NCBI RefSeq assembly: GCF_021917145.1
Contig: NC_061073.1
Span: 2,445,673-2,509,672 of the forward strand
Length of the DNA: 64,000 nucleotides
Source: Hypomesus transpacificus
Taxonomy: Eukaryota; Chordata; Actinopteri; Osmeriformes; Osmeridae
Reading direction: 5' to 3'
Under the pieces are notes generated by a model that was not told where the DNA came from, did not search any database, and saw nothing but the letters and a program-made list of their open reading frames with translations. Each line of letters begins with the position of its first letter. Position 1 is the first letter of the stretch. The translations under genes and the position numbers were made by a program. Below are positions 1 through 11,420 of this stretch, piece after piece.

Positions 1-2509
1 AGACACTATGATGACCAGAAGCTGCATGAGTACACACAGACCATAGTGAGTAAAGATGTCAACTCCCAATCCCTCCTCACCTCCCAACCCCTCCTCACCT
101 CCCATTCCCTCCTCACCTCACAACCCATCAGCCCTTGTAGGTTGTGTGTTCCAAGGACCACATGTTCAGACATCTGCAGCCTTGTGCAGGCCAGATGCGT
201 GATCTGTGTCCCTCCAGGTAGACACGCCATCTGTGACAGAGACCGACTCGCTCTGAGAGCCACGCGAGGCACGGCTCCAAAACGAATACAACCCCCCTAA
301 TGTTCCTCTTCTCCCTGTTTTCTCTACATCTCCATCTCCTGGTCGTTCTCCCTCTCTATATATATATCTCCATCTCTCTCTCCTGCTCTTTCTTTCTCTA
401 GCTGAGGATGTTTGATCTGAATGGAGATGGGAAGCTGGGTCTATCAGAGATGGCCAGGTAACAGATAACATGTCGCGATATGTATTCACGTTCAACACTT
501 CTTGACGTTCCTCTATTGTCTGACTGCTGTGTTCTTATATATCTGCTCCCATCTCTCTGCTCCTCTCATCAAGACTCCTTCCTGTACAAGAAAACTTTTT
601 ACTCAAGTTCCAGGTAATAGCAGTTTTTGTGTTAGCATGTTGGCCAGACTTAAGCTATACACTCACCTGAGTGTGAGTGTTAAGCTGAAGGTTAAGCTGG
701 CCCACCAGGCTAGACTTGTGCATGACTTGTGTGGTATTTCTTTGAGGAACAATCAGGCACTCAACCGGGTCAGAAAGCTCTCATCCTCAAATCTTTTGAT
801 GTCATGTTGCTCGTCCATCAAGATATCCAATTTGGCACTTGTCTTTCAGGGTATGAAGATGAACACAGAGCAGTTCAATGCTGTCTTCAAGTTCTACGAC
901 AAGGTACACCTCGAATCGGCAATTCCTTTGTTTGTAAGGTGTGTGTGAATGTGTGAAGAGATGAATGAGTCAGAGAGGGGAGGAGAGAAAAGGAGAAGAG
1001 GGAAGAAGATTATGGGGAGAGAAGAAAAGGAGTACAAAAATAAATAAGAGAGGCTTGCGTGTGTTTCGCTGGGCCGGAGGCTCGCTGACGACTAGAACAG
1101 ACTCTCAATTATAAATGAGAGTCAGTCCATGAACACATGATGTGTGTCAAACGCTAACATTACGCTAGCTAACATCATTATCCCAGCACGGGTGTGCAGC
1201 TCCGCCCTGCAGGTCCGTCGCTGGCAGCTGCTGCTGTAGCATTGAGGGTAAAACAGAGAGGCGGGAGGGAGAAGGAGGACAGGTCAACCGAGCGCTAACA
1301 AGGCTCCCAGTGCCGCAACCAAAATGTGCAGAGCTTGGAAAAATACGAAATGTTTGGCTGCACGCAACCAAGGCATGCTGTTCTGCACTCTCCAGTCCCA
1401 CCAACTCCCGCTGTGCAGATTGGCTTTCACAGTTACTCTTTTTCTTAAGTCCACCATCTACTCTTCTCTACTGTATATCCATCGTTTTTTTCCAGCCTTC
1501 AATGTATATTCTCTTCATCTCTCGCCTCCATCCCTCTTATAGGCTCCTTCATCCTTCCAAGTTCCATTCCATCCTTACAAACTACACTTCATCCTTTTAA
1601 TTTCTTCGCTGTTTCCTTGTCACTCCATCTCTCTCCTACATCCCTCTGACTGTGTCTGCCTGTCACTCCATCTCTCTCCTACATCCCTCCATCCCTCTGA
1701 CTGTGTCTGCCTGTCACTCCATCTCTCTCCTACATCCCTCCATCCCTCTGACTGTGTCTGCCTGTCACTCCATCTCTCTCCTCCATCCCTCCATCCCTCT
1801 GACTGTGTGTCTGCCTCTCACTCCATCTCTCTCCTCCATCCCTCCATCCCTCTGACTGTCTGTCTGCCTGTCACTCCATCTCTCTCCTCCATCCCTCTGA
1901 CTGTCTGTCTGCCTGTCACTCCATCTCTCTCCTCCATCCCTCTGACTGTGTGTCTGCCTGTCACTCCATCTCTCTCCTCCATCCCTCTGACTGTGTGTCT
2001 GCCTGTCACTCCATCTCTCTCCTCCATCCCTCTGACTGTGTCTGCCTGTCACTCCATCTCTCTCCTCCATCCCTCTGACTGTGTCTGCCTGTCTCAGGAT
2101 GGGAACGGGTACATAGATGAGCAGGAGCTGGACGCCCTTCTGCGTGATCTGCATACCAAGAACAAGAAGGTGAGAAGCTCTCAGGGGTCAGAGGTGAATG
2201 CTGCTCTCACAATGGTATGACCAGACCACCCCTGTATGACAAAAGGAATGGTACGGTCTGTAACTCAAAAAGGGTGCTTCAGTATAGTAAGGGTGCTGGT
2301 CAGTATAGCTATGTGATAGTGAGATTGATAATGGCTTTGTGAGTTTGAGAACAATGTTGTGCTGGTAATGCTACTGCCGTGGTGTCCTGCAGGACCTGGA
2401 CAGCAGCAGCCTGGCTGGCTATAAGCAGAGCATCATGGCTCTGTCAGACGGAGGGAAGCTGTACCGTGCCGAGCTGGAGATCGTCCTCTGCAGAGAGCCC
2501 ATGCTGTGA
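1..2509 (+). CDS. calb2: Calretinin (calbindin 2), 3' half of gene; 5' exons lie off the window
   Basis: Cytosolic EF-hand calcium buffer of neurons. Six exons are visible: 1-45, 402-457, 574-613, 850-903, 2098-2169 and 2393-2509 (stop TGA 2507-2509). All joins keep frame and use GT-AG. The spliced peptide opens RHYDDQKLHEYTQTI, then carries a canonical EF loop (DLNGDGKLGLSE), the linker LLPVQENFLLKFQ, a second EF loop (DKDGNGYIDEQE) and a degenerate last hand ending LCREPML. From memory this matches calretinin nearly residue for residue (EF4 to EF6); calbindin-D28k and secretagogin fit less well. An ATTAAA at 2906-2911 is a good poly(A) signal. Which teleost paralogue (a or b) this is cannot be decided. 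The intron before exon 2098-2169 is largely a minisatellite that runs to the acceptor. Confidence 0.93.
1624..2092. repeat. Minisatellite, units of about 43-51 bp, in calb2 intron
   Basis: About ten pyrimidine-rich units built on CTGACTGTGTCTGCCTGTCA followed by CTCCATCTCTCTCCTCCAT. Variants differ by an extra GT or an extra CCATCCCT. Because many units are 45 bp, long open frames appear on both strands; they are not genes. The last unit runs directly into the splice acceptor of the 2098-2169 exon and supplies its polypyrimidine tract. Confidence 0.9.
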
Positions 2510-2905
2510 ACCTGCCGTCCTCCTCGCTGCCTGACCCCTGACCTCCCCCACCTACCGCTGCCTGGCAAATGCAACCAGGTGCATGTGCCGGTCACTCCCC
2601 TAACGACCTCTGATTGATTGAACCCTGATGAACCAAGGCCACGCCACCCCCCCCCCCCCACCCCCCTGCCGCCCAAGCTCTCTGCTAGCCCTTCAGCTCT
2701 TTGTGTCAAATTACAAGATCACAAACCATTGAGATCATCCGATTTGTTTACTCGTTACTGATTTATTTATGTATTTCTTTGACCCCTTTGCCCCTCTCTC
2801 CCCGTCCCTATATCCTGTCCTCCTGAGTATTTATTCCTCTGTAGTGTCGTCTTGTTTCTTTTCTGGCGTGGAGGTGTTTTTGTCTGAAACTTCTTGAAAA
2901 CATGA

Positions 2906-2911
2906 ATTAAA
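2906..2911 (+). promoter_or_regulatory. calb2 poly(A) signal (ATTAAA)
   Basis: ATTAAA about 400 bp past the calb2 stop, followed by T/G-rich sequence. Confidence 0.6.
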
Positions 2912-3069
2912 GTCTGAGGATTAGGACTCTCTGATTTCAGCATCTTCATCCATCGTTCTGTTATTGGTCTCTGGTTCTTAGGCTCTTACGGCCTTAGCAA
3001 CAACCGACGACTCCATCGAAGTACTGCACCTCAGAGGATAGTGTACCCTCAACTGAATCAGAAGGCACT

Positions 3070-3139
3070 CTCTTTTTTTCTCTTTCGCTCTCCCTCGCTT
3101 GCACTCTCTCTCTTTTTCTCTCTCTTTCTGTCACTCTAC

Positions 3140-3179
<40 letters not shown>

Positions 3180-3184
3180 TTCTG

Positions 3185-3242
<58 letters not shown>

Positions 3243-3250
3243 TCTCTCTC
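3070..3250. repeat. (TC)n microsatellite
   Basis: About 180 bp of CT/TC dinucleotides with sparse TTTCTGTCA interruptions, in the calb2-SDR intergenic region. Apart from this repeat, 2930-4600 shows no gene. ORFs reading Leu-Ser or Arg-Glu repeats here are artefacts. Confidence 0.9.
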
Positions 3251-4611
3251 TGAGGTAGGACTCAGAGTTAAAAAGTTATTTCTAGTCAAACTGCCTCTGA
3301 TTGAGCTGAGATGCTTTTAAAAGCAGTTGAATAATGTAGCGGGCAACCACCAGCATCTGTCCCTGTGCTGCTACAATCCTTATCAATAAATCATCAACAT
3401 TTCAACCTGAAATGAAGGGAAAAGACTGGCGTCAACCAAGACACAATAAATACTCCAAAATTAGGATTAGCCTCGTGTTCCGGACATTCCAGTACGACCA
3501 TTCTCAGAGCTGTGTGAGCTCTCCTACAGACACATTTCATCCCTGTGATGCCGGGTGTAAGCTACGATGGAGAATGATATAGCTTTGGTGAAGAAGAAAA
3601 GATTCATGTGTAATTCATGTATGAAAGGAGTCTGTTTTATTCATGAAATCTTTAAATAGCGTTCCTCCCACCACCCACATAACATATTACACCTAGGAAC
3701 ACTCATTCACACTATTATCCATCATCCACCCCTGGAACACCAGCCCCAATGCAGCCACAGTAAGACATCATACTGGGTCCAATGGCAAAAGTTTACTTGA
3801 CTTTTAGACTGTTAAGTGCTTCAAATAAATCTAAAAGGAACCCAGAAAATCACAGGACAATCCCCCTCAATAATTTGGTTCAGTGATGTTTCTGAAGAAG
3901 GAGGGAGTGGGTGAGAGCATGAGAGCAGAAGAGAGGGAGGGAGAGGAAAGGAGACATTGTGCAGTGTGAACTCACATGATGCCAGATTTGGTACATTGTC
4001 ACACACCAACTCCCTACATCACGCCTGACTACCTTTGTGCAAATGTCCTCCGAATATTTTCTACGACTCCATACCACTACATCTGAATGTGGACTGTCAG
4101 TTTTGTCATTGGGGGGTGGTTATGGAAAGTAGCCTAGTATCCTCATGTGAATGATCAGTGACTAGCTCTGTTTTGGTAGAGAGTTGAGTGAAATATTCTT
4201 TCTTTTTTTAAGGACAATGGAATAACCTATATAAAAAAAGCAGGATTTAAGTGCTCCGGGGATCTATTAGTATGCTTACCATGAAATACACAGTATACAC
4301 AAATAACGCCAGTTTATCCTGGAGCAGGATTAAAGTGCAATGCTGCCATCATGTGGTGAGATTTGACAACGAGCGATTCGGAGGGGCTGGAAATTTCACT
4401 GTTTGCGTGTATACGGTTCTATACAATTTGACAGCTATCTAGACTATCAAGAGTAGTGTGTCTGAATTAAAGGGGTTATAGACGATACAAATGCAAGCGG
4501 TGTATGTGATATGTGGCTTTTGCACCGGCATTTATCCGTGGTCGTAGATTCAACATGCGCAAGAGTTCCTTTCAACCATGTGACTGACTAAGCTTACACC
4601 AGAGCCTGTTT

Positions 4612-5570
4612 AAGGAGAGCCTTGCCACTCCCTATTACTGTAAGCCCCATTGTACCGAATTATGTTGCAGTTCCACCAGAGTTCCACTGGGAGTGATCGC
4701 GGTCGAGTGCAAAATGAATGGGAGTCTATGGAGCTAAACGGCTACAATTGTCTCTTTCGCTTGATTGTCGTTGAGAAATATCAGATTTGATTGTAGTTTT
4801 TGCATGTTCAACATAGATTACAGGTCAAAAGTTGAATGAACGAGTACTTATGTCCTTTCGATTTCTTACAGGGTAAGTCGTTGTTGCCCATAACACGCTA
4901 GCATTCTGCTAACGAATGCTGATTGGTTAGTGAAGGACTGACTACCAGAGCCATAGAAAAAGATGGAAAACACAATGTTTGGAACTATAGGTTGCATGAG
5001 ACACGCTTAACTTCCGCATTCCTCGATAACAATGGGAGTCTATGGAAGTGTCGCAACTCTCTTTTTCTATGGCTCTGCTGACTACGACCAGAGATCCCGC
5101 TTGATGGCATCCGAAGCAGAACCAGAATGTCAGAGCATTAGCAACATTAGCAACAACATTAGCAAGCCAAAACTCTTTCTCGCATGTTTATTGACAGGGA
5201 GAGCCTAACATGTCAGCTGTGTTGAGAGAAAAGTGGAAGTCACTAGAGCTTGGCGTCAAGCAATAGCTCTGGTTGTACGATGTGTATGACGTCAATGACA
5301 TTTTCAAAGGCTTTTTAGTACAGAAAGGCGACTTTAAAAAAATTTACACCCAGCGATGAGTATTTTTTTTTGCCTCCCCTTTCGAATTCAAATTACTAGA
5401 CAAAAAATGGTATCCTGAGAAAAGTGGATTTTGAGGGGTATAGCTCCATAGACCTCCATTCATTCTGCACTCGACCGTTAGCGCCCTCATATGGAGTGGA
5501 ACTACAACCAGTTCAGAACCCGGAAGTTTCTCGAGAGTGGCAGTTCTCTCTGCTTACATTACAGTAAGCA
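4612..5570. mobile_element. Fold-back DNA element with long imperfect terminal inverted repeats
   Basis: The left arm (about 4612-4745) and right arm (about 5440-5570) are inverted copies. Shared words include TTGCCACTC, GTTGCAGTTCCAC, GGTCGAGTGCA, AATGAATGG and TCTATGGAGCTA. A second, inner inverted repeat (CAGAGCCATAGAAAAAG near 4948, complement near 5060-5078) sits between them. No coding capacity is seen. The right end lies about 60 bp before the SDR start codon, so the promoter of that gene is inside or touching the element. Family not determined. Confidence 0.65.
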
Positions 5571-5632
5571 CATGCACGACTAAAACTCACTACAACACTT
5601 GAAATATTTACCTTTTACGTCACAAAAAAACG

Positions 5633-7790
5633 ATGTCTGCCGCAAACTTTAAAAACTGCCGGAATATAATGATAACGGGAGCAAGCCGAGGACTCGGTCT
5701 GCAGATGATAGAAAGCCTCGCTACCAGTAGTAACTCACCGGCCAAAATAATAGCTGCCGCAAGGAATCCGAGCGGCGCTCAGGTAACCTTCGGTAGACAC
5801 CCAGCTCGCCAAACCATTAATTTGGTGTTGGAATTTCCAGATATTACTATTTATGTGTGCAACTTAGGTTAATTAATGTACCACAAAGCATGATAGATTT
5901 GTGTGAATTTATTGTTGCAGCAACTGCAGAAGTTGGCAGAGAAATACTCCAATATCCACATAATCACCCTAGGTAAATTTGGGTATGCTAAATGTGTCTG
6001 CTTGTGTGTGTGGGTGTGTGTGACTGTTTATCAGTGTGTGTGTGGGTGGGTGTGCGTGCGTGCGTGCATGTGTGTGTGTGCGTGCATGCGCGTGCTCATG
6101 TGTGTGTATTAAGACTAGCCTCAATCTGATATGATTGTGTTGTAATAATAATAATGTCACAGTGTATTGTGGTCCTGATGTGTTTCAGATGTGATCAGCC
6201 AGGAGAGCATCGAGAGGGCCGCACAGGAAGTGGATGAGCTGGTGCAGGAAGAAGGCCTCAACTGTCTGATCAACAACGCTGGGATCAACGTGGTGGCCAA
6301 CTTTGAGACGGTCACAGCAGAGAACATGCTGGAGAACTTCCATGTTAACTCTGTGGCTCCGCTCATGATCACCAAGGTACTGACTTCTCCAGAGAAACCA
6401 CGAGTAAATATATTCAGATGACAAATCCCTAATGCAATGTAGCTGTTGGTTCAGCTTTTGTTCATACTTTTTACATTAGATTTAGCGGACACTGTTTAGT
6501 CCCAGCATTTGTTGATGATACTTTCTATATGTCGTCATGTTATTGTTGTAGAGGATTGTATAGGATATTCTAAATCAGCGTAAACCACGGCCTCTTGGGG
6601 CTTATTGCTCAAGTATAGAATAGAATAGTGTAGGATAGTATTGGATAGTGTAGACTAGTATAGGATTGTATTTAATAGGATAGAATAGTAGTGTAGTATG
6701 CCTACATGATACAGGTGGGTAAGTAAATGTCTTCACCAGGCTGTGCTGCCGCTGCTGAGGAGGGCAGCCAGGCAGCGTGGGCCGGGCATGGGCATCCACA
6801 GAGCTGCTGTCATCAACATGACCTCCCTGCTGGGCTCCGTGGAGCTCAACTGGGGAGACCGGGCCAATAACTTCAAATGGTACCCGTACAGAACCTCCAA
6901 GGTACTGGCCCCTACAGAACCTTCATGGCTCTGGCTAAGTGGGGTGGGGTAGACCAGGACCTGGCTGATGCGGTTAATGGTTCCATATTATTACATTGTT
7001 GTGTCATACACTTTCTTATATGGGGCGCCCTGATAGCTCACCGGAGTAGTGCGTGTACCTCGGTTCGAATCCTGCCCGGATTCGGCATGTACCGCAGTGG
7101 CCTGGGTTTGAATCCTCCCCCGGACCCTGTGCTTCATGTGCCCTCATAAAGCATGAAAAATGCAACAACAAAAACAACAGATATCAAAAAATAAACACAC
7201 CATACCTTACATTTTGCAGTGTCTGTTTTTGCGTCGTGGGGCAGTATTCAACTGCAGTCGTGTGTGACGTGTATTTGTCGTGTGCTGCGACAGAGCGCTC
7301 TGAACATGGTGAGCAGGTGCATGGCGGTGGACCTGGTGGAGGACGGGATCCTCTGCATGATGCTGCATCCTGGCTGGGTACGCACCGACATGGGCGGGCC
7401 CGAGGTGAGACACACCCAAACGCAAATATGATCACGATAATAATGTATTTACTTATCCTAATCGATGTACAGAGGGGGGGGGATTTGAACCATGTGACAT
7501 CCAGATCTGCGGTCAAATGTCCAATCACTGAGTTGTACTAATCCCCACACCTGTTGATGAGAAACTTTTCCAACTTCCAGCTTTCCAGTATTTTTAGCTT
7601 TCTAACTGTGTTATAGCAGTTGTGTCACTATGGTTACTGAATGGCCCCCTTGACAACTGTGTTGTCGTGTTCCCAGGCTCCCCTCAGTGCCGAGGACAGC
7701 ATTTCCTCTGTCCTGGCTGTGATTGGTGGACTGACCGAAAAGGATCATGGGTCGTTTCTGCACTACACAGGAGAGCTTTTGCCATGGTGA
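5633..7790 (+). CDS. Short-chain dehydrogenase/reductase, C-factor / sniffer-like carbonyl reductase
   Basis: Six exons: 5633-5782, 5921-5972, 6189-6376, 6740-6901, 7294-7404 and 7677-7790. All are in frame with GT-AG introns and sum to 777 nt, or 258 aa, the usual size for the family. The Rossmann NAD(P)-binding motif TGASRGLG is at residues 15-22, NNAG at 96-99, and the catalytic Ser159, Tyr180 and Lys184 (YRTSK) are all present, so the enzyme should be active. [17 protein letters not shown] downstream is typical of the bacterial C-factor/Drosophila sniffer branch. It is probably cytosolic and NADPH-dependent; the substrate is unknown. The start is the first ATG of exon 1, directly before the fold. 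AATAAA signals occur at 8104-8109 and 8277-8282. No signal peptide is seen. Confidence 0.9.
5998..6105. repeat. (GT)n-rich microsatellite in SDR intron 2
   Basis: Interrupted TG/TGTGCG tract just after exon 2 of the SDR gene. Confidence 0.8.
7021..7195 (+). mobile_element. tRNA-derived SINE fragment in SDR intron 4
   Basis: Starts GGCGCCCTGATAGCTCACCGG (A-box-like) and carries two B-box-like stretches, GGTTCGAATCC near 7063 and GGGTTTGAATCC near 7105. A body resembling the fish SINE with a CTTCATGTGCCCTC tract follows, then an A-rich tail. The doubled B box suggests a rearranged copy. Confidence 0.55.
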
Positions 7791-9198
7791 TAGAGAGACG
7801 ATTGGAAGTATGGATTAGTAATTGATCGGTGTGCACATATTTAAGCTTGAGGAGCTGAAAGAGATGAGTAGGTAGACAGGGTCTTGCTCTGTTTGTGTTC
7901 AGTGAGCATCAGCATCTGGAGACGGGAGACAGCACAGTGGGGGTCCAGGATTGGCTTTCACAGTTCTCCCACCCAGAGGAAAAGAAGAGCATCTTTTTTG
8001 CTGTTACAATATTTAATGTTTACGATGTCTCCAACTTTACCAGTGTTGTTTAAACGCTGCGTTTTGTTAAGCACTTTACTGTCAGTTAGTATTATCAGAG
8101 CACAATAAATGTCAGTACAACTAACTCTCATGTCATTCATAATAGGAAGTAGATCAGTTATAAAATACATTTGGGATATCTAAGGTAATCAGACTGGGAG
8201 AACTCATTTTCAGTGCTTTTTATACCGTTAAGCACTTACTACTGTAGCTCTGCTGTTAGGCTTCCAGTCTGTCCTAAATAAACGTGTATCTACAATGCCT
8301 TTCTGCTCCATTTGTCTTCACGCTGCTGGTTGCTAGGGGATGGTTCGAACTAAAAAGAAGAAGGGCCAGTTTCGTCTTATTGTTCCTCCTCCTTACTTCC
8401 TTGTTCCGAGAGTATAGTAACATTCAGAGATCTGCTTTGTACGTCTGTAGATGCCTGTTCTATGCTTCCAGCCTGCCTGGCTGCTTGTCTGACCACAGTC
8501 AGGCTGATTGTAAAGTAGTGATGGCAGAAGCTCTTTCAAGTTGCTAGTGTTGACACACCAGGAGGACGGCTAGGGAGGCAGCCTCCGTCAACCAACCAAA
8601 CGTGTTAGTCAAAATATGAGCTGCAGATCTTGTGACAGACCAACAGAGGACAGACAGACGGATGCCCTCGGATGAGTCGGCCAAGGAGGCAGAAAAGGCA
8701 GCCGGATAGCGTTTCCAATGCATTTGCATTGTTTTGTATGAAATTTCAGGGTGAATGGTTTCCCAAGGTAAGAGCTTAAACTTTAGTTTTGTTATTTTCA
8801 ATCTTTCCTCCGTTTGTGAACAGTGAAGATCCTAGTTTTGTTTGTTTCAGGATAGCCAAGCTGCCTAGCAAGTCTGTACAACACGAGGAATATCATAAAT
8901 AAAAAATGTGAGTTACTGAGGGTTGTGGTTCACTGTCGAGGACACTGGATTGGTCTGACAGCAAGGTTTACAGGGAGAAGGGCTTTAAATGTACTTGCTC
9001 TGAAGTATAGCAGACAGTGAGTGAATGTGGACACCTTTCAGGACACAGAAGCCGAAAAGGTCCATCTTTCTTTACTCTCTGTCTTGATTTGCATGCTGCG
9101 GGTGTAACATTTGACTAGTCGGTATCTGTGAGGTGATACAGGTGGAGGCTTGACTGAAATATGGTTCTACTTTCTTCAGGGAGGCTCCGCACAGAGCA
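7791..9198 (+). other. SDR 3' UTR and SDR-synaptotagmin intergenic region
   Basis: Contains the SDR 3' UTR with two AATAAA signals (8104-8109, 8277-8282), then about 900 bp with no recognisable coding exon. The synaptotagmin promoter and any noncoding 5' exon must lie here, but no TATA box or clear donor can be assigned. Confidence 0.5.
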
Positions 9199-11420
9199 AT
9201 GACCTTCGTCATTCATGACCCTGTGTCCTGGAAGGCCATGCTTTTGCCAATGTCGGAGCAACTGAAATGGTGCATTCTGGGATTATCTGTGGTCCTTTTC
9301 ATTCTGGCGATGGGCCTCCTGTTGTGGCAGACCATCCGCTTCTGCACATACACACACACACCCCAGGAACCTGGTATGCACACACACACACACCCCAGGA
9401 ACCTGGTATGCAAGCACACACACACAAACTCTTTAGGAACAGAACAGAATTCAATGGAACAGACATTTACTGTTTGGAGTAAGGATGGAAGATGTTATGA
9501 TAAATATACCACACATTATTGACCCACATTCTGTTTTCCTCAGATTCTTACCTCCCTCTTGATACCCCACCACAGGGGCCACAGACCCAACACTCGTTCA
9601 TTCCAAACTACAAGGTAAGCCACTCCAAACAGGCAAGTACTTCAAACAGACTGAACTCTGTCAACTTGAGAACCACCCTGAGTAGGACGGCACATTTACA
9701 GATGGAGGCCCCGAGGTGGACCCTCTCTCCGTCTGCGAGCAGCGCCCCGCCGGCAGAGCCCGGCTGCAGCTGGGAGAACGTGGAGCGGGAGGCGCAAGGT
9801 TCCCTGACGTTCTCCCTCTACCACGACCACGTTCAGTCCCAGCTGGTGGTCACCGTGCTGCAGGCCAGTGGGCTGCAGCCGCGAGCTCCCAACCAGAGGC
9901 TCCACCCCTTCGTCGGGGTGCGGCTGCTGTGGGCGGGACCTGTGGAGGAGGGGCGGAGCCTGCAGCGGGTGCAGGGGGAGTGGCAGAGCCGCGTGGTGAA
10001 GGACAGTCTCAGCCCCTCCTTCGGAGACCAGTTCATCCACACCCTGGAGCCGGAGAAGGAGCTGGCTCGCCACACAGTCAGGCTGGAGGTACAGCCCTCT
10101 GCTCGACGCTCTAACACTCTAATGTCCATCCTCTGCTACACTGAACACATGTCTGAATCTGACTGTACATCATAGAGAAGTCAGCATTCTGGGTGCTCTG
10201 GAAACTCACTGGGCTTGAGCAAATAGTATCAAGGCTAAGGACTAACGCAGGAGCCTTGGTTCGAATCCGATGAAGGCTATTTCCTGCATGCATGCCTCCC
10301 TCCCTCTATCTCTCTCCTTGCTTTTCCTGTCTCTATCCAACTGTCAATAGCAACAAAGCAACAACAACAAAAAAACAAAAATATCAGTATTCAGAATTCT
10401 TTTCAGGTGAGTTTACTGTCCAGCACCCCTGTGGTTTTCCCAGGTGAAGGATTATGACAGCTTCTCCAGAGAAGAGTCTCTGGGCGAGGTGAGGGTTCCT
10501 CTGGGTCAGCTCCACATGACCTCCTACCCCCTGGAGCTGCTGAAGGACCTGCACACACCTCAGAAGGTACAACACACACTTACTGAGCCTTGCTCTTCAG
10601 ACGGTGTAAGATTGTGTGTGTTTGTGTGTCTGTGTGTTTGCGATGTGGGTTAGGGTTTGGTTTAGGTGTGTGTGTGTGTGCTTTGTGATGTGGGTTAGGG
10701 TTGTGTGTGTGTGTGTTGTCCAGGCTGATTGTGAGTGTGTTTTCCAGGACCTGGTTGGTGAGGTGCTGCTGTCCCTGAGGTTTCTGCCCACCTGCCAGAG
10801 ACTGGAGGTGGGGCTGCTGAAGATCAGGACTCTGCCACCACACACACACACACAGAAGGGTACGACACACCTCCCAACACACACACACACATTGACACGC
10901 ATACTTACAAAAACATACATACAAACTCTCACACATACACACAAACATACACACATACATACACATTCACACACAGATACACACACACATACATACATGC
11001 ATACACAAATACACATGGTATAACAATGCTGTCACACAATGATTCCACCCATGCCGATGTGTCTTTGTGTGTGTCTTTGTGTGTGTCGGTGTATGTTTGT
11101 GTGTGTTTGCAGCACTGCATGCCAGGGTCAGTGTCCAGTGTAACCAGGTTCAGCTGCATCATCAGAAGAGCTCATACCAGCGCTACACAGAGGTGACCAT
11201 CTTCAACCAGGTCCTCCCCTTCTCCCTGCCCGAAACTGACATCCATCAGTGTTCCATCATGCTGTCTGTCTACCACAGCCTGGCAGGCAGGAAGTCCACA
11301 CGCCGCCTTATTGGTCAGACCAGCCTTGGGAAGGGAGGGGCCTTTGAGGACCAACACTGGAGCTTGATGATGCGATCAGTTCGCCAGCCAATCGCACAGT
11401 GGCATCAACTCTTGATCTGA
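9199..11420 (+). CDS. Synaptotagmin, SYT13/SYT8-like, tandem C2 membrane protein
   Basis: Six exons: 9199-9373, 9544-9614, 9702-10088, 10444-10566, 10748-10859 and 11113-11420, totalling 1176 nt (391 aa). Phases agree at every join. A single membrane segment lies at about residues 25-43, with no signal peptide, so type III topology as in synaptotagmins. C2A starts near residue 115 (GSLTFSLYHDH) and C2B near 254 (LVGEVLLSLRFLP). The C-terminus RQPIAQWHQLLI closely resembles the SYT13 ending as I remember it. In C2A the usual SDPY calcium-loop aspartate is replaced (LHPFVGV), and the C2B loops are short, so I infer calcium-independent function in vesicle traffic. SYT8 is the alternative. Exon 1 ends next to a CA repeat that carries a second copy of its donor. 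Confidence 0.82.
10215..10385 (+). mobile_element. tRNA-derived SINE fragment in synaptotagmin intron 3
   Basis: Has a B-box-like GGTTCGAATCC, then GCATGCATGCCTCCCTCCCT, then TTTCCTGTCTCTATCCAACTG and an AAC/A-rich tail. This layout matches a common teleost tRNA-SINE. It seems related to the copy at 7021. Confidence 0.5.
10612..11105. repeat. TG/CA-rich microsatellites flanking synaptotagmin exon 5
   Basis: A GT-rich tract (10612-10735) precedes the exon at 10748-10859. A CA/TACA-rich tract (10838-11010), part of it inside the exon 3' end, and a GTGT tract up to the next acceptor follow. The CA tract encodes a Pro-His-Thr-His-Thr insertion in the linker after the first C2B strands. Confidence 0.8.

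Noticed and set aside
1652-2220. Long Ser/Leu/Pro- and Arg/Asp-rich ORFs on both strands
   Set aside because: They are products of the 45-bp minisatellite, which is a multiple of three; they overlap a calb2 intron.
2994-3320. ORFs of repeated Leu-Ser or Arg-Glu
   Set aside because: Translation of the (TC)n microsatellite.
6602-6720. TAGAATAGTATAGGATAGT tract as a possible regulatory array
   Set aside because: Simple degenerate pentamer repeat in an SDR intron; a similar tract at 18340-18450 in a chka intron shows it is ordinary microsatellite sequence.
9696-10129. Minus-strand ORFs over synaptotagmin exon 3
   Set aside because: Shadows of a GC-rich real exon whose frame, phases and C2 homology are clear on the plus strand.
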